NCBI GenBank assembly: GCA_029945375.1
Contig: CM057065.1
Span: forward strand, 1,984,001-2,048,000
Direction of reading: 5' to 3'
Length of the DNA: 64,000 nt
Source of the DNA: Agaricus subrufescens
Taxonomy: Eukaryota > Basidiomycota > Agaricomycetes > Agaricales > Agaricaceae
Both the position numbers and the translations under genes were made by a program. Positions 33,510-45,164 of the stretch are shown here, in pieces. Positions within the stretch are counted from its first letter, which is position 1; each line of letters opens with the position of its first letter. The notes below the pieces were generated by a model, which saw only the letters and a list, made by a program, of their open reading frames with translations, was not told the origin of the DNA and did no database searches.

Positions 33510-35174
33510 TTAATCAGATGGTCCCTCCCATGTGATGACCATATGCTCCTGCAATCTCTCTCGAAACCACCGCTTCATAGGCTTCCTGACAAGATACCCA
33601 AGCTCCAACTCCCTAATCTTTTCACACTCTAGCTGAGTCAATGAATCAGGCGGTGATCGGAGACGAAATTCCAACATGCGAGCAAACGCCTCGGATTCGG
33701 GCCCAGCAGTGATGTCAACATTCAATTCGATTCTCTTCAACTTGGGGAAAAGCCACAAATCGGACGAATGATTGCATGTCAGCTGATGGATTATAGGCAT
33801 CAAGTGTTCTAGGGTATTGGGAGACAAGATAAGTGTCTCGACATCAAAAGTCACGTCGCGTAAGAGGAATAGATTGGGATCAGTGATGCAGAGCGTTTTG
33901 ACCGAACACTTGGACCTCCGAAAGAACTCGTGAATAGTCTCCACTATGTCGAGGATGCAGTCACCAGAACACCTCAGTTCTGATAATCGGGGGGCTTGTA
34001 ACTGTTCAAAAAGTTGACACGCATCATTAGGCCGAAAATGAACTTCTGCACAATAAATGTTCTCAAGGTGTACGAATTCGAAGTTGCCGTCCTCAAAATC
34101 ATCTTCGTCGTCTTGATATACATTCTGCGTGGCGTTGACTAACGCTAATGTCTTGATGTCAGGAATCTGCCCGAGTATGGGGAAGATGCGAAGGGTTGGG
34201 AGGTAAAGGTGTTTGATTGAACAAAGTGATCTCTGAAGACAATCCCGAATAGCCTCCAAGTCTTCATCCCCGCAAAGACCTTCAATCTCCAACTTTGTCA
34301 GCTGGGGGGCTTTGAGCAGCTCAAAAAATGGAAGAATGGCAGGTCCGGTGGGTTCAGGATCAGAGCTCACATCACTCTCTCTTTCCCAGTCAGTTTCCCA
34401 ATAAATTCGTTGCAAGTGTGGTAGTTCCAGTGTTGGCCAGTCTCTGTCATCATCGTAATAATTGGTCAATTCCCTGTAGCTGAGTACCTCGAGATTCGGT
34501 GTGCAATTGAGAATGTTAATCAGGTCCTCCAGCTGGCCATACTTGTGGTATATGGTTAGACGAGTGATCTGAGACCAAGGGATCCCGGCACTAGTAAAAG
34601 ATTGGAAACGCTTCGAGTATGCGCAGAAAGCGACGTTTGATAGGAGCGGTGCGTCCTGGAATAAGCCAACACTGCCGTCATCGGATTGGAAATTGTCGCC
34701 AAAATCGATTCGCAAAAGGCGAGTATACTGGACGGGATAGTTGGAAAGATACGTCGATGGCAATGGGGTTCCGATAGAGGCCGATCTCCAACGCGGGGCA
34801 TGCTCCATCACTGCCCTTAAGAGTACCGGAGAATAATCCGACTGATTTCCTTCGCTCAAGTCAACAAGTCCGATATCGAGGGAATAAGTCCGAGAGCGTT
34901 CGAGGCAAAGTTTGAGTGCGAAAAGCAAAGCATCGTGCTTATGGCTTGTCGAGGGTACGATGTCGAGGGAAATGTCGCGCCAGATGAATGGAGTTAGGAA
35001 GGCGGCATCTCGCCAATTTTTGCATACTAGAGCAAGCTCCCAAGGGTTATGCCACCACAGAGAATTGGCCGAGAGGTCTTTGTTTCGATGGAGCCGAACA
35101 GACCCAACTACCTGACCAAAGATCTCTCCCAATATTTCTACTGGAACGTTTTGACTGGGGGAATTTCCCGACAT
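33510..35174 (-). CDS. F-box / leucine-rich-repeat-like protein, copy 1
   Basis: Single exon, 554 residues from the ATG that aligns with its paralogues (MSGNSPSQNVPVEILGEIF); another in-frame ATG lies three codons upstream at 35183. The N-terminal F-box-like motif reads VPVEILGEIFGQVV, then NPWELALVCKNWRDAAFLTP, then FIWRDISLDI. The rest is a degenerate leucine-rich solenoid (LPHLQRIYWETDWERES; LTKLEIEGLCGDEDLEAI; QAPRLSELRCSGDC). Proteins of this type are greatly expanded in mushroom-forming fungi and are thought to recruit substrates to SCF ubiquitin ligases. Substrates are unknown. It is one of three tandem relatives on this strand and is closest in layout to copy 2. Confidence 0.85.
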   Translation of the reverse strand: MSGNSPSQNVPVEILGEIFGQVVGSVRLHRNKDLSANSLWWHNPWELALVCKNWRDAAFLTPFIWRDISLDIVPSTSHKHDALLFALKLCLERSRTYSLDIGLVDLSEGNQSDYSPVLLRAVMEHAPRWRSASIGTPLPSTYLSNYPVQYTRLLRIDFGDNFQSDDGSVGLFQDAPLLSNVAFCAYSKRFQSFTSAGIPWSQITRLTIYHKYGQLEDLINILNCTPNLEVLSYRELTNYYDDDRDWPTLELPHLQRIYWETDWERESDVSSDPEPTGPAILPFFELLKAPQLTKLEIEGLCGDEDLEAIRDCLQRSLCSIKHLYLPTLRIFPILGQIPDIKTLALVNATQNVYQDDEDDFEDGNFEFVHLENIYCAEVHFRPNDACQLFEQLQAPRLSELRCSGDCILDIVETIHEFFRRSKCSVKTLCITDPNLFLLRDVTFDVETLILSPNTLEHLMPIIHQLTCNHSSDLWLFPKLKRIELNVDITAGPESEAFARMLEFRLRSPPDSLTQLECEKIRELELGYLVRKPMKRWFRERLQEHMVITWEGPSD

Positions 35175-36768
35175 TGACCACATCGTTGGAGCCGCTAGCT
35201 AGATCCAAGTTCAAACTTCCCGTTAATGGTGCATAAACAACATGTCAGAAGAATGATTCGTTCAAACTCACTTGTTGCACCGACTTGAAAACTCGTCGTG
35301 ATGGATGATAGAACAGGAAGAGGAGAAAGAAGGAGAGAAGTTCTGAGGTCGATTAAATAATGTTCGGTGGGTACTACCCAACGGGGTAAAGGAGTCATTT
35401 GCGCCTTGACTTGAGCCACTAAGTCTTTCTTACTAGACAGACATTCAAGAGTAATCCTATCAGGGCGGCAGGCCATGTCATTGATGAACTATAATAACAT
35501 CATTTGATCCGTCCTCGCGACCTCTAAATTTAGCAACGACTTCTATTGAAAGAGAGGATTGCATGGAGCGTAGCATGCTACAATGCTACGATGATTGGAA
35601 TCTTTTGAACAACAAAATAACTCAAAAGATTCATCAAGGGGCCTCCAGGTTGTCACGGAAGACTGATAATGTTACGCCTCACGCAGGTGGGTTTCCTATC
35701 TATTCGCGAGCAGTACAAGAGTGAGTACAGCCATATTCTTCCCTTGTCTATCGATCCGAAGGCGGTAATCAGGGACTTAAACCGAAACAATCTTCTCAGC
35801 AAATGCGGTGTAGAGACGGCAGACCGGCTGCGCTTGACTCAGTCGATCAACCCCTCTATTTTCTCCCACGACACTCCTTGACCACCAATTAACCCCACCA
35901 CGCCACTCCAGCCTGGACCGACCCGGAGCCACAAGCCACACACCGTGTGACGTGTCCCCGGAGGCACGGCATCCACTGGACCAGGAGACAACAACGGAGT
36001 GCGCCTAGACAGCACAATGCGACTAAGCGTGCAACCATGCGCTCTCTACTTTTACTTTCTCACTATTTACTCACACTCCTTCTCATCGCATGGACAATTT
36101 CTCTACCCTGTTCAAGATCCACTTTGTTGTAGCTAGAGGGATGGAATTACCAGACAGTTTCCCCCCTCGAATTCGGTCAATTCTCACTCGTCTCACTTCA
36201 TCAACATCTCGGACTCGTCTTGTTGTTTTTCTCTCTCTCTCTCCTTCTCTGCGTCTCGTCACTTCCTACCGGTCTTGAGGCCACGCGACTGTTCTGCCAG
36301 TCGCATTGTTGAAAGAACCTACTGCTTTTCAGCGATCAATTAAGACCAAGCACCGAAACACCGACCTTGTACTCACAAGAAAAGCCACCTGCAACTCAGA
36401 TCAAAGAAGAAAAATTAAAGTTCATTTAGTGTCCCCTACCTACTCTATCAATCGAGTAGCAAATAATGTCGTTGCAAGAGAAACGAGACATGCTTGCCTT
36501 TACGGTTTCGTATTTTCAAGTAATTATCAATTTATCATCTTATAATGAGAAGTAGGGTTGTTGTTTCAATGAAGCGCTCGACTTGAAATGTCTGCGTGCA
36601 AGGTTTTCACTGACTTGGACAGAATCCAACGGACATAAGATGAAGAGACGTCAGAAGCGTTACTATTTTACACCTGGTTCAACGGATGGCTTCGTAAACA
36701 CAGCAATAAATTAAGCTCCAGATCTGTAGACGAGCTTATTTTATTCATCCTAAGTACCAGCTCCGGCG
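35175..36768. other. Spacer between F-box copies 1 and 2
   Basis: About 35480-35590 (CTATAATAAC, then TTTAGCAACGAC) and 36330-36500 resemble segments upstream of copies 2 and 3, so this spacer is partly duplicated. A CT-microsatellite lies near 36230-36250. The two short frames near 35947-36278 have no recognisable domains. 36580-36760 has a counterpart downstream of copy 3. Confidence 0.55.
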
Positions 36769-38466
36769 TTACTCGTCGCTTTCATTTATGGTCCCTTGGT
36801 CAGATAATTCCTCCCATGCGATGACCATGCGCTCCTGCAATTTCTCTTGAAACCACTGCCTCATAGGTTTCTTGACTAGAGATCCAAGCTCCAACTCCCT
36901 GATTTTTTCACATACTAACTGAGCCAGTGAACCAGGCGGCGGCCGCAGACGAGTTTCCAACATGCGGACAAACGCCTCTGATTCGGGCCCAGCAGTGATA
37001 TCCATATTGAATTCGATTCTCTTCAACTTGGGGAAAAGCCACGAATCGGACGAATGGTTGAATGTCAGCTGCTTGGTTATGGGCATCAAGTATTGTAGGG
37101 TATCGGGTGGTAAGATAAGTGTCTCGACATCAAAAGTCACGTCGCGTAAGACGGATAGATTGAGATCAATGATGCAGAGGGTTTTGATTGAACATTTGGA
37201 CCTCAGAAGGAACTCGCGAATATCCTCCAACAGCACGCCGAGGTCTTTGCTAGTGACCCTAAAATCTGATAATCGGGGGGCTTGAAACAGTCGAAAAAAC
37301 AGACGCGTGTCATAAGGCCGAAGATGGAAGTTTCCACAAACGAGCTTCTCAAGGTGTTTGAATTTGTCGCCGTTATTGAATATCTCATCACCGTCTGCAT
37401 GTATATTCTGCGCGTCGTTTACACACACTAGGGTCTTGATATCAGGAAGATGACTGAATAAGGGGAATATGTGGAGGGTTGGGAGGCAAAGATGCGTGAT
37501 TGAACACTGCGATCTTTCAATACAATCTCCAATGCAGATGATGTCCTCATTGCCGCATGAACCGCGAACCAGCAACTCTGCCAGCCGAGGGGCTTCAAGC
37601 ATTTGAAAGAATACCATAGTGGCAGGACCAACGGGACCAGGATCATAGCGCGCATCATTCAACTCATCACTTTCTCGGCAAAGGCACTCCCAAACAAGTC
37701 GTCGCAATTGCGGAAGTTTCAATGTTGGAAGCTCTTCACCTTCTCCATAGAAATAATTAGACCATTCCTCGTATTCGAGCTCCTCAAGATTCGGTGTGCA
37801 ATTGAGTATGTCGATCAGATCTTCCAGTTGGGCAAATCTTTGAGTCATGTGGAGATGCGTGATCTGCGACCAAGGGATCCCGACCCAGGTAAGGTTTTGA
37901 AAGCGCTTTGGATAGTGAAAGAGAGTGACATGTGATAGACGAGGAGCGTCCTCAAATAAGCCAACAGTTTCGTGATAGAGTTGGAACGGGTACTCTAACT
38001 CAATACGAGAAAGACGAGTATACTGAACAGGGTGTTTGGAGAAATATGTCGATGGTATTGGGGCTTTGATAGAGACCGATTCCCAGCGTGGAGCATGGTC
38101 CATCACTGCCTTTACGAGTGCGGGAATTCGATCTGATTGTTTCCCATTGTCAGAGCCGATAAGCTCAATAACGAGGGAGTGAGAACGAGAGCGTTCGAGG
38201 CAAAGGTTGAGTGCCAAAAGCAGAGCGTCATGCTTATGGCTTTTCGAGGGTACGATGTCGAGGGAAATGTTACACCAGATGGACGGTATTAGGAAGACGG
38301 CGTCTCGCCAATTTTTGCATACTAGAGCAAGTTCCCAAGGGTTGTGACATTTGGAATCGGAAAAGTGGTCTCGATTCCGATGAAGCCCAATAGGCCCGAC
38401 TACCTGACCAAAGATCTCTCTCAATACTTCTATTGGCATATTTTGAGTGGAGTAAATTCTCGACAT
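36769..38466 (-). CDS. F-box / leucine-rich-repeat-like protein, copy 2
   Basis: Single exon, 565 residues, full-length paralogue of the gene at 33510. The F-box-like N-terminus is MPIEVLREIFGQVVG, then NPWELALVCKNWRDAVFLIP, then SIWCNISLDI. The leucine-rich part keeps the same order (LPQLRRLVWECLCRES; RLAELLVRGSCGNEDIIC; FQAPRLSDFRVTSKDL). It differs from copy 1 throughout, so the duplication is not recent, yet the frame is open. It ends in an acidic tail (GTINESDE) absent from copy 1. Its upstream and downstream flanks are shared with copy 3, which implies a second duplication event. Confidence 0.85.
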   Translation of the reverse strand: MSRIYSTQNMPIEVLREIFGQVVGPIGLHRNRDHFSDSKCHNPWELALVCKNWRDAVFLIPSIWCNISLDIVPSKSHKHDALLLALNLCLERSRSHSLVIELIGSDNGKQSDRIPALVKAVMDHAPRWESVSIKAPIPSTYFSKHPVQYTRLSRIELEYPFQLYHETVGLFEDAPRLSHVTLFHYPKRFQNLTWVGIPWSQITHLHMTQRFAQLEDLIDILNCTPNLEELEYEEWSNYFYGEGEELPTLKLPQLRRLVWECLCRESDELNDARYDPGPVGPATMVFFQMLEAPRLAELLVRGSCGNEDIICIGDCIERSQCSITHLCLPTLHIFPLFSHLPDIKTLVCVNDAQNIHADGDEIFNNGDKFKHLEKLVCGNFHLRPYDTRLFFRLFQAPRLSDFRVTSKDLGVLLEDIREFLLRSKCSIKTLCIIDLNLSVLRDVTFDVETLILPPDTLQYLMPITKQLTFNHSSDSWLFPKLKRIEFNMDITAGPESEAFVRMLETRLRPPPGSLAQLVCEKIRELELGSLVKKPMRQWFQEKLQERMVIAWEELSDQGTINESDE

Positions 38467-39184
38467 TGCATACGACGCGGGAGCCAGTGGCTAGGTGCTT
38501 CAAACTGTCCATTACTACGTAAAATAACATGTCGTAAGAATGATCTAAGCTCACTTGTTGCGTAGACCTGAAAATGTGTCGTTATAGAACAGGAAGAGGG
38601 TCGGAAGTGAGGGAGAGAAGCTCTGGGATCGATCAGATAGTACTCAGCCATGGGTACCCAATGGGGTAAACGAGTCACTCGCACCACGAGTCGAGCCCCA
38701 AGGTCTTCTCTACTTAATACAGACATATATCTGTAAGGATGTAAGAAAGCTACCCTGGTCGACCAAAAGTGCCTTCCCTTGAGCAAATCTATCAGCAGGC
38801 CAGGTTATATGATCAATGAGCTATAATAACAACAGCGTTTGATCCGTCTTGGCTCTCTTTAAATTTAGCAACGACCCCTGTTGGGGAAGAGGTTGCATAA
38901 AGTACAAGATGATGTTATGATACTTACGTCTTACGAAAACCGTTAACCAAAGTCTTCCATTAGTTCAATTGCGAGAATCAAGACAAAGAAGTTAGCTGAA
39001 ATGTCTGTGTTCAGGATTTTCACTGGCAAATGCAAGACGAAGAAACGCCAAGAGGCTATTATTCTATACCTGGTTCAACAAGTGATAAGACAGCGATAGA
39101 CCAAGCTCCAGGGTTATAGACGAGCTTATTTTGTCCATCCTAAGTACCAGTTCTAATGCTACCTATCACTCCCGTAATCGCCAC
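38467..39184. other. Spacer between F-box copies 2 and 3
   Basis: This holds the upstream region of copy 2 (38470-38960), repeated upstream of copy 3 near 39880-40440, and the downstream region of copy 3 (38998-39150), repeated downstream of copy 2 near 36575-36750. No separate gene. Confidence 0.6.
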
Positions 39185-39871
39185 TTATACAGATAGTTCC
39201 TTCCATGTGATGACCATATGCTCCTGCAATTTCATCCGAAACCACTGCCTCATAGGTTCCTGGACCAAACATCCAAGCTCCAACTCCCTAATCTTTTCGC
39301 ATCCTAGCCAAGCCCATAAATCAGGTGGCGACCGAAGACGAGATTCCAACATGTGAACAAACGCTTCGGAATCAGGTCCAGCAGTGATATCAACATTCAG
39401 TTCAATTTTCTTCAACTTCGGGAAAAGCCACGAATTGGTATACTGGTCAAATGTGAGTTGCTCGATTATGGGTGTCAAGTATTGTAGAGTATCGGGTGGC
39501 AAGACAAGCGTCTCAACATCAAGAACCACGTCGTATAAGAAGGATAGATCGGGATCGGTGATGCAGAGGGTTTTGATTGAACATCTGGACCTCCGAAGGA
39601 AATCACGAATGTACACCATAAACACGCCGGTTTTTATGCTAGTCACCACCAATTCTGATAATCTAGGTGCTTGAAACAGTTCAATGGACGGTATTAGGAA
39701 GACGGCGTCTCGCCAATTTTTGCATACTAGAGCGAGTTCCCAAGGGTTATGACACTTGGAATCGGAAAAGTGGTCTCGATTTCGATGGAGCCCAATGGGC
39801 CCGACTACCTGACCCAAAATCTCTCCCAATACTTCTACTGGCACATTTCGACCGGAGGAATTTGTCAACAT
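39185..39871 (-). pseudogene. F-box protein copy 3, internally deleted
   Basis: A 228-codon open frame joins the F-box start of the family (NVPVEVLGEILGQVVG, NPWELALVCKNWRDAVFLIP) directly to its C-terminal third (ELFQAPRLSELVVTSIKTG, then VFMVYIRDFLRRSRC). The junction, near 39682, falls after FLIPSI and removes about 310 codons of the leucine-rich part present in copies 1 and 2, without shifting the frame. Coding downstream of the junction is intact to the stop. The product would keep an F-box and a short C-terminal piece. It may be a non-functional remnant or, less likely, a small dominant-acting F-box protein. Confidence 0.8.
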
Positions 39872-41221
39872 TGACTACGTCGCTGGTGGCTAGTGGCTAG
39901 GTGCTTCAAACTGTCATCACTACATAAAGAACATGCTGTAAGAGTTATCCAGACTCACTTGTCGCGCAGACCTGGAAATCTGTCGTTACAGACAGGTTGA
40001 ATAGGAAAAGAGAGGGAGAGAAGTTCTGGGGTCGATTAGATAGTATTTAGCCTTGGGGTAAACGGGTCATTCGCACCACGTCGCACAACTCGAGCCCCGA
40101 GGTCTGATATAGACATATATCTGTAAGATTGTAAGTAGGATACCCTCGTCGGCCAACGGTGACTGGTACACCTATGTCTTAGAATACTCTGCCATCGACT
40201 GGTGTGTGCGCTACAAGTGCACGCTTACAACATCCTTACCGTAAACCAAGTATAAGAGGTGCCGTATGACATCCTCCCTTGAGCAAACCTATCGGGGAGG
40301 CCACGCTATATGGTCAATGAGCTATAATAACAACTGCGTTTGATCCGTTTTTGGCTATCTCTGTAAAATTAGCAATGACCCCTATTGGAGACCTATTGGA
40401 GAAGAGGTTGCATAAAATACAAGATGTTACGATACTTACGTCTCACGAAAGGTGATACCAGTGTCCTCCACTCGTTCAGCTACGAGAATTAAGGTCCCAG
40501 ATGATACAAGACTCACGAATAAGCTGGGAGATAACGGACTCAGAAGAGAGAGAGATACACTACACGCGAGTAAGTTCGTTCCCTACTCTTTTGCAAGCGG
40601 TACAAGAGCGGAGTCACGTACTTTCCTCGTCCATCCATCCAAAGCGGCCACAAGGATCGTAAACCCGAACAGTCATCTTCAACGTCCGGACTTTGGGTTC
40701 AACAAATGCGAGGAATTGAGACTGCGCCGTGCGCACCAAAACGCCGACCTGATATTCCCAAAAAAGGATCACCCACAATTCGGATCAAAAAAATAAAAGA
40801 AATTAAAGTTCAGTTAGCGTCAGGCGGCAGATAATGTCGGTTCCAAGAGTAACGAGACACGCTTGCCATTTTAGCTCATTGTGGCCTTAAGCCGGAGACA
40901 TATATCATTGTATTAACATTTTTCAACCCCAAGGCACCAATCACCGGCCATAATGCAGAATCTGCGCCGGGAAGTGTATTCATACAAGAATAGCAGGAGC
41001 ACACAAAGTATAACGCACCCAAAAGTTAAAACGCAAAGCAAAAGAGGGAAATAACAAAACCGGCGGGAGAGGGTGAAAAGGGTGATAGTTGACAGGCAAG
41101 GTGTCACGAGACAGAGACGGAGAGACGGAGAAAGAAGACCAGGATCATATATTAAAAAAGCGTGGACCAAAAAATGACAGCACCAGCAAAAAGAGAGAAT
41201 CCGACAAGTAACATCCAGCTT
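39872..41221. other. Upstream region of F-box copy 3 plus intergenic DNA
   Basis: 39880-40440 and 40560-40870 resemble the regions upstream of copies 2 and 1. A roughly 110-bp segment at about 40155-40270 is absent from the matching place in copy 2 and looks inserted. 40900-41221 is the 3' side of the signal peptidase gene. No gene was recognised. Confidence 0.55.
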
Positions 41222-42100
41222 TCAGTCGTTCTTCCCATCCATAGCGCTCTCCACAGCCTCTCCAACCCATTTCTCAAACGCTTCTTGGTCCATCGTTCCT
41301 TGTTCATCGAAAAAGGACGGATATCCTCGTACAACCTTGGTTTTGCCCTTGGCAAGTAGAGATTTACCGGCGTTAGTAGAGCGGACGTAGGAGATGGAAA
41401 GTGTGTACGCCGGTGGCGTGGATGTTGGCTGGGATTTGGTTGGTTTGGTTGCTGATTGGGTTTTGGATGATAGGGTGATACGTTCTGTGATTATCTGCGA
41501 AATGAAAGATAGTCAGTGGCTTTGGAAAGATTCTGCGGGGTACTACTTACACGTTTGGAGAAGGTTTTTCTTCGGCCCATAAATACGGTATCACCCTCGA
41601 CGAAATAGGCATATAGTGTCTGCATCGTCGTCAACAGCACATACCTGACCGAAAAGGGAAGAAAATAAGTAGAAGCCGGGTCACTGAAAGAAGGTTACTC
41701 ACATGATAACGCCAAACCACACGACAGGTTTGGACTTTTCAAACTCTACTTTGTATCCATACAAAGCAGAGCCAGCCGCCACAAAGACGCTTAACCAACC
41801 CAAACCCAGTCGTACATCGGTATGGACATGAATCTGTTTGAACAAATCCGGTCGTGCGAGGTACTGGATGGGTCAGATGGGTGAGTGGGCAGGAAAAGAA
41901 GAGAGAAAAACGACAGGACTGACGCGTTTGACAGCATCGTCGCAGGCGTTCTTGAGTTCAGTCACGTTGGCGTTGTTGACCTTGACTTCGTCTCGGGCAT
42001 CCGGCGAGACGGGAATGGAGAGAGGACCGGTCGGCCGATCGGGGGGCTCGGAGGCGGCCCGCTGGTCGGAGTGGTTCGAGCGCTGGTGGTCCTTGGCCAT
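41222..42100 (-). CDS. SPC2: Signal peptidase complex subunit 2 (Spc25/SPCS2)
   Basis: Exons 42100-41924, 41863-41703, 41644-41551 and 41494-41222 (minus) join in phase to 234 residues. A hydrophilic N-terminus leads to VTELKNACDDAVKRYL, then two membrane segments (LGWLSVFVAAGSALYGY; VVWFGVIMYVLLTTMQTLY) in a hairpin with both ends in the cytosol. The C-terminal domain carries YTLSISYVRS, NAGKSLLAKGKTKVV and GYPSFFDEQGTMDQEAFEKW. These are the family signatures. The subunit supports the ER signal peptidase and its contact with the Sec61 channel. Confidence 0.93.
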
Positions 42101-42280
42101 GGGGCGAGCGAGGGTATCGACTGGCGGGAGACTAGAGGCACGGGGACATGAACAATCTCGCCGCGACGTGTCCAGAGTAACAGCTGTCACACGTGAACAT
42201 ACCCAGTAAAGCAATACATTCCCACGAACAAATAATAATGTACAGTATTTTTAATGCACGCGACACCCGAACCCTGCAAT

Positions 42281-42856
<576 letters not shown>

Positions 42857-43171
42857 ACTGAGTGTGGTTTACGAGTTAAGAACGATGACAAGAGGAGGTG
42901 GTGGTGAGTGCGGAAAGCGATGAAAGACGTGCGCCTGCGTGACGCTGCAGCCCTTATAATGCGGTGTGAGTCACAGACACGCATGCACGTGAGCGTCACT
43001 GACACGCGCCCAATCAACAATCAACAAACGAGGAGATTCCGTGCCCGAACAAACAGCGACAAACTGACGCGCCGTTATTTATACGACTCATGCCATCATC
43101 TGAGTCGACCAAGCTCTTCCCATCGCCCCTCACTATCTCGTACTTCCGTCTTAGCCCTATACTCTATCGAA
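42857..43171. promoter_or_regulatory. Divergent H2A-H2B promoter
   Basis: About 315 bp separate the two start codons, the standard arrangement that keeps H2A and H2B dosage equal. A CCAAT box lies near 43010. TATA-like words face each gene: TTATAA near 42955 towards H2A and TTATTTATA near 43075 towards H2B. Confidence 0.65.
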
Positions 43172-43771
43172 ATGGCCCCCAAACCCGCTTCCACTGCCGG
43201 AAAGGCACCTGCTTCCACCGCTTCCAAGGCACCCGCCAAATCGGCGGCTGAGGGAGCCAAAGCCGCAAAGAAAACTTCGAAACCCGCAGCAACTGGCGCT
43301 GATGGTGAAAAAAAGAAGCGCAAGAAGGTCAGAAAGGAGACCTACTCCAGTTACATCTACAAGGGTATGCGAGTTCTCTGGTTGATTTGGATCTATTCTC
43401 ATTTCGAATTGCAGTGCTCAAGCAAGTGCACCCCGATACCGGTATCTCCAACAAAGCTATGGCCATCCTCAACAGCTTTGTCAACGATATTTTCGAACGC
43501 ATTGCTACCGAAGCATCCAGTGAGTTCTTAACTGCGCAATCATTCTTCCTACCTCTGACATGGCTTGCAGAGCTTGCATCATACTCGAAGAAGTCTACGA
43601 TTTCTTCTCGCGAGATTCAAACGTCCGTGCGCCTGATCTTGCCTGGTGAACTTGCCAAGCACGCTATTTCCGAGGGTACCAAGTCGGTAACGAGTGAGTG
43701 TTCTCGCCATGCTAGTAAGATATTCGCATCTAATGTCTGCTGCAGAGTTCTCGTCCGCTGGCTCCAAATAA
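43172..43771 (+). CDS. Histone H2B
   Basis: Exons 43172-43364, 43415-43519, 43571-43693 and 43746-43771 join in phase to 148 residues. The long Ala/Lys/Pro-rich tail ([16 protein letters not shown]) precedes the fold: [76 protein letters not shown]. The conserved ubiquitination-site lysine lies in the C-terminal helix (EGTKSVTKFSSAGSK). The last exon supplies only the final eight residues. It partners the adjacent H2A gene. Confidence 0.97.
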
Positions 43772-44092
43772 ACTTGTTTCCCTCCTACTTTCCGTTCTGC
43801 TCTGTTGATTTGTGCATGGGTGTACATCATTGTATTTATTCTAATTTACTCGTCCCTTTGAAACTGCTTGAAAGCCTACTGCTGTGTGAATTTGACTGAA
43901 GTCGCAATAAGTGTATCAGAGCTAAATGGTTCATAAGACTATTACTCGCTCGAGTAACGGAGGAAGTACTGAAGGTTTATCATCGTGCGCTGTGCATCGT
44001 TATCTTGCGGTCAATTTCGTGTGATTTTGGATAACAAAAATAATTAAATAATTAATAACGCCACGGCATTTCCTCTTCTTCGACGTTGACCG
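43772..44092. other. Intergenic, H2B 3' UTR and p24 promoter
   Basis: This is an AT-rich interval of about 320 bp. No histone-type 3' stem-loop is evident. No gene was seen. Confidence 0.6.
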
Positions 44093-44909
44093 ATGTATTC
44101 TCTTCTCCTCGCCCTTTTTTCTCTTTTTACTCTTGTTCCTCAGCATGTCCTCGCCATTAAATTCTCTCTGCCCGCCGCTCGATACCCCATACCAAAATGC
44201 ATATGGAATGCAGCACATCCGGACACGCTGGTCATCGTGACGGCAAACGTGGTTAATGGCCAGAATCAGAGGGTGGATATTGAAATTGTGGACTCGTCGC
44301 CGCAGAAGAATGTGTATCTCAGTAAGCGGGGGATTAAGGCCGAGACGAGGTTGGCTATTACGACGCATGGCGATGGCGAGGTTGGGGTTTGTTTGAAGAA
44401 TTATATTGAGGGTGGTGAGTCGCCTCGAGAACTCCGAGGGAAAGTTATGCTGAGTATCTGTTCCAGGCGTGCCGCCCGACTCTGCTTCCAGAATGGCGAG
44501 CATTGTGGATTTGGACGTGGACATTGGTGCTGACGCTGTCGACTACAAGTATGTATCTGAGTAGGTGTGTGTGTTGCATGTGCTGACGGGAGTGTGTGCC
44601 AGTGCGATTGCGAACCAGGAGTCGCTGTCCAGCCTGGAGACGGAGATGCGGAAGCTAGAGGGCGTAGTGAAGGAGATCATGGACGAGATGGAGTACCTCA
44701 AGAAGCGAGAGACTCGCTTCACCTCCACCAACAGTATGTCTTTTTCTGCTCAGTCAAAACTCAGTCAACTGACCGACCTTTCCGCAGCCTCCACGAACGA
44801 CCGTGTACAAAACTTTGCTTGGTTCTCTATTGTCTCTCTAGCAGCACTCGGTGTATGGCAGGTCCTGCATCTGCGTTCCTACTTTAAACGCAAGTACCTC
44901 ATTGACTAG
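44093..44909 (+). CDS. p24 family cargo receptor, Erv25-like (p24 delta)
   Basis: Exons 44093-44414, 44467-44548, 44603-44733 and 44788-44909 join in phase to 218 residues. The order is signal peptide (MYSLLLALFSLFTLVPQHVL), a GOLD domain with two cysteines (IPKCIWNAA; EVGVCLKNYI), a coiled-coil segment (LSSLETEMRKLEGVVKEIMD), a membrane helix (WFSIVSLAALGVWQVLHL) and a short tail RSYFKRKYLID. The tail carries aromatic and basic signals for COPII/COPI coats. p24 proteins work as hetero-oligomers in ER-Golgi traffic, notably of GPI-anchored cargo. The tail and GOLD sequence are closest to Erv25/TMED10. It lies head-to-tail with TFIIE-alpha. Confidence 0.93.
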
Positions 44910-45164
44910 TCTACCTTCAATGTTATTTTTTGTTTTCTGTTGCATTACGTAAGCTCCAACACTGGCGGTGGCCGGTCTGTTGTCCTCTCCTTCCTCCACA
45001 ACCACCACCGCTCTCCAAGCCCGTTGTCGCCACTGTCCACCGCTACCACCCACAGCGACAAGAACAGAGGCAAAGCCCTTACGCCGTATCTGCGCCGTCT
45101 CGGCTGACTCGATTCCCAGTACAGGCCTCACGGCCTTTTTCTCTGTACTGGCTCCCCACTGCCC

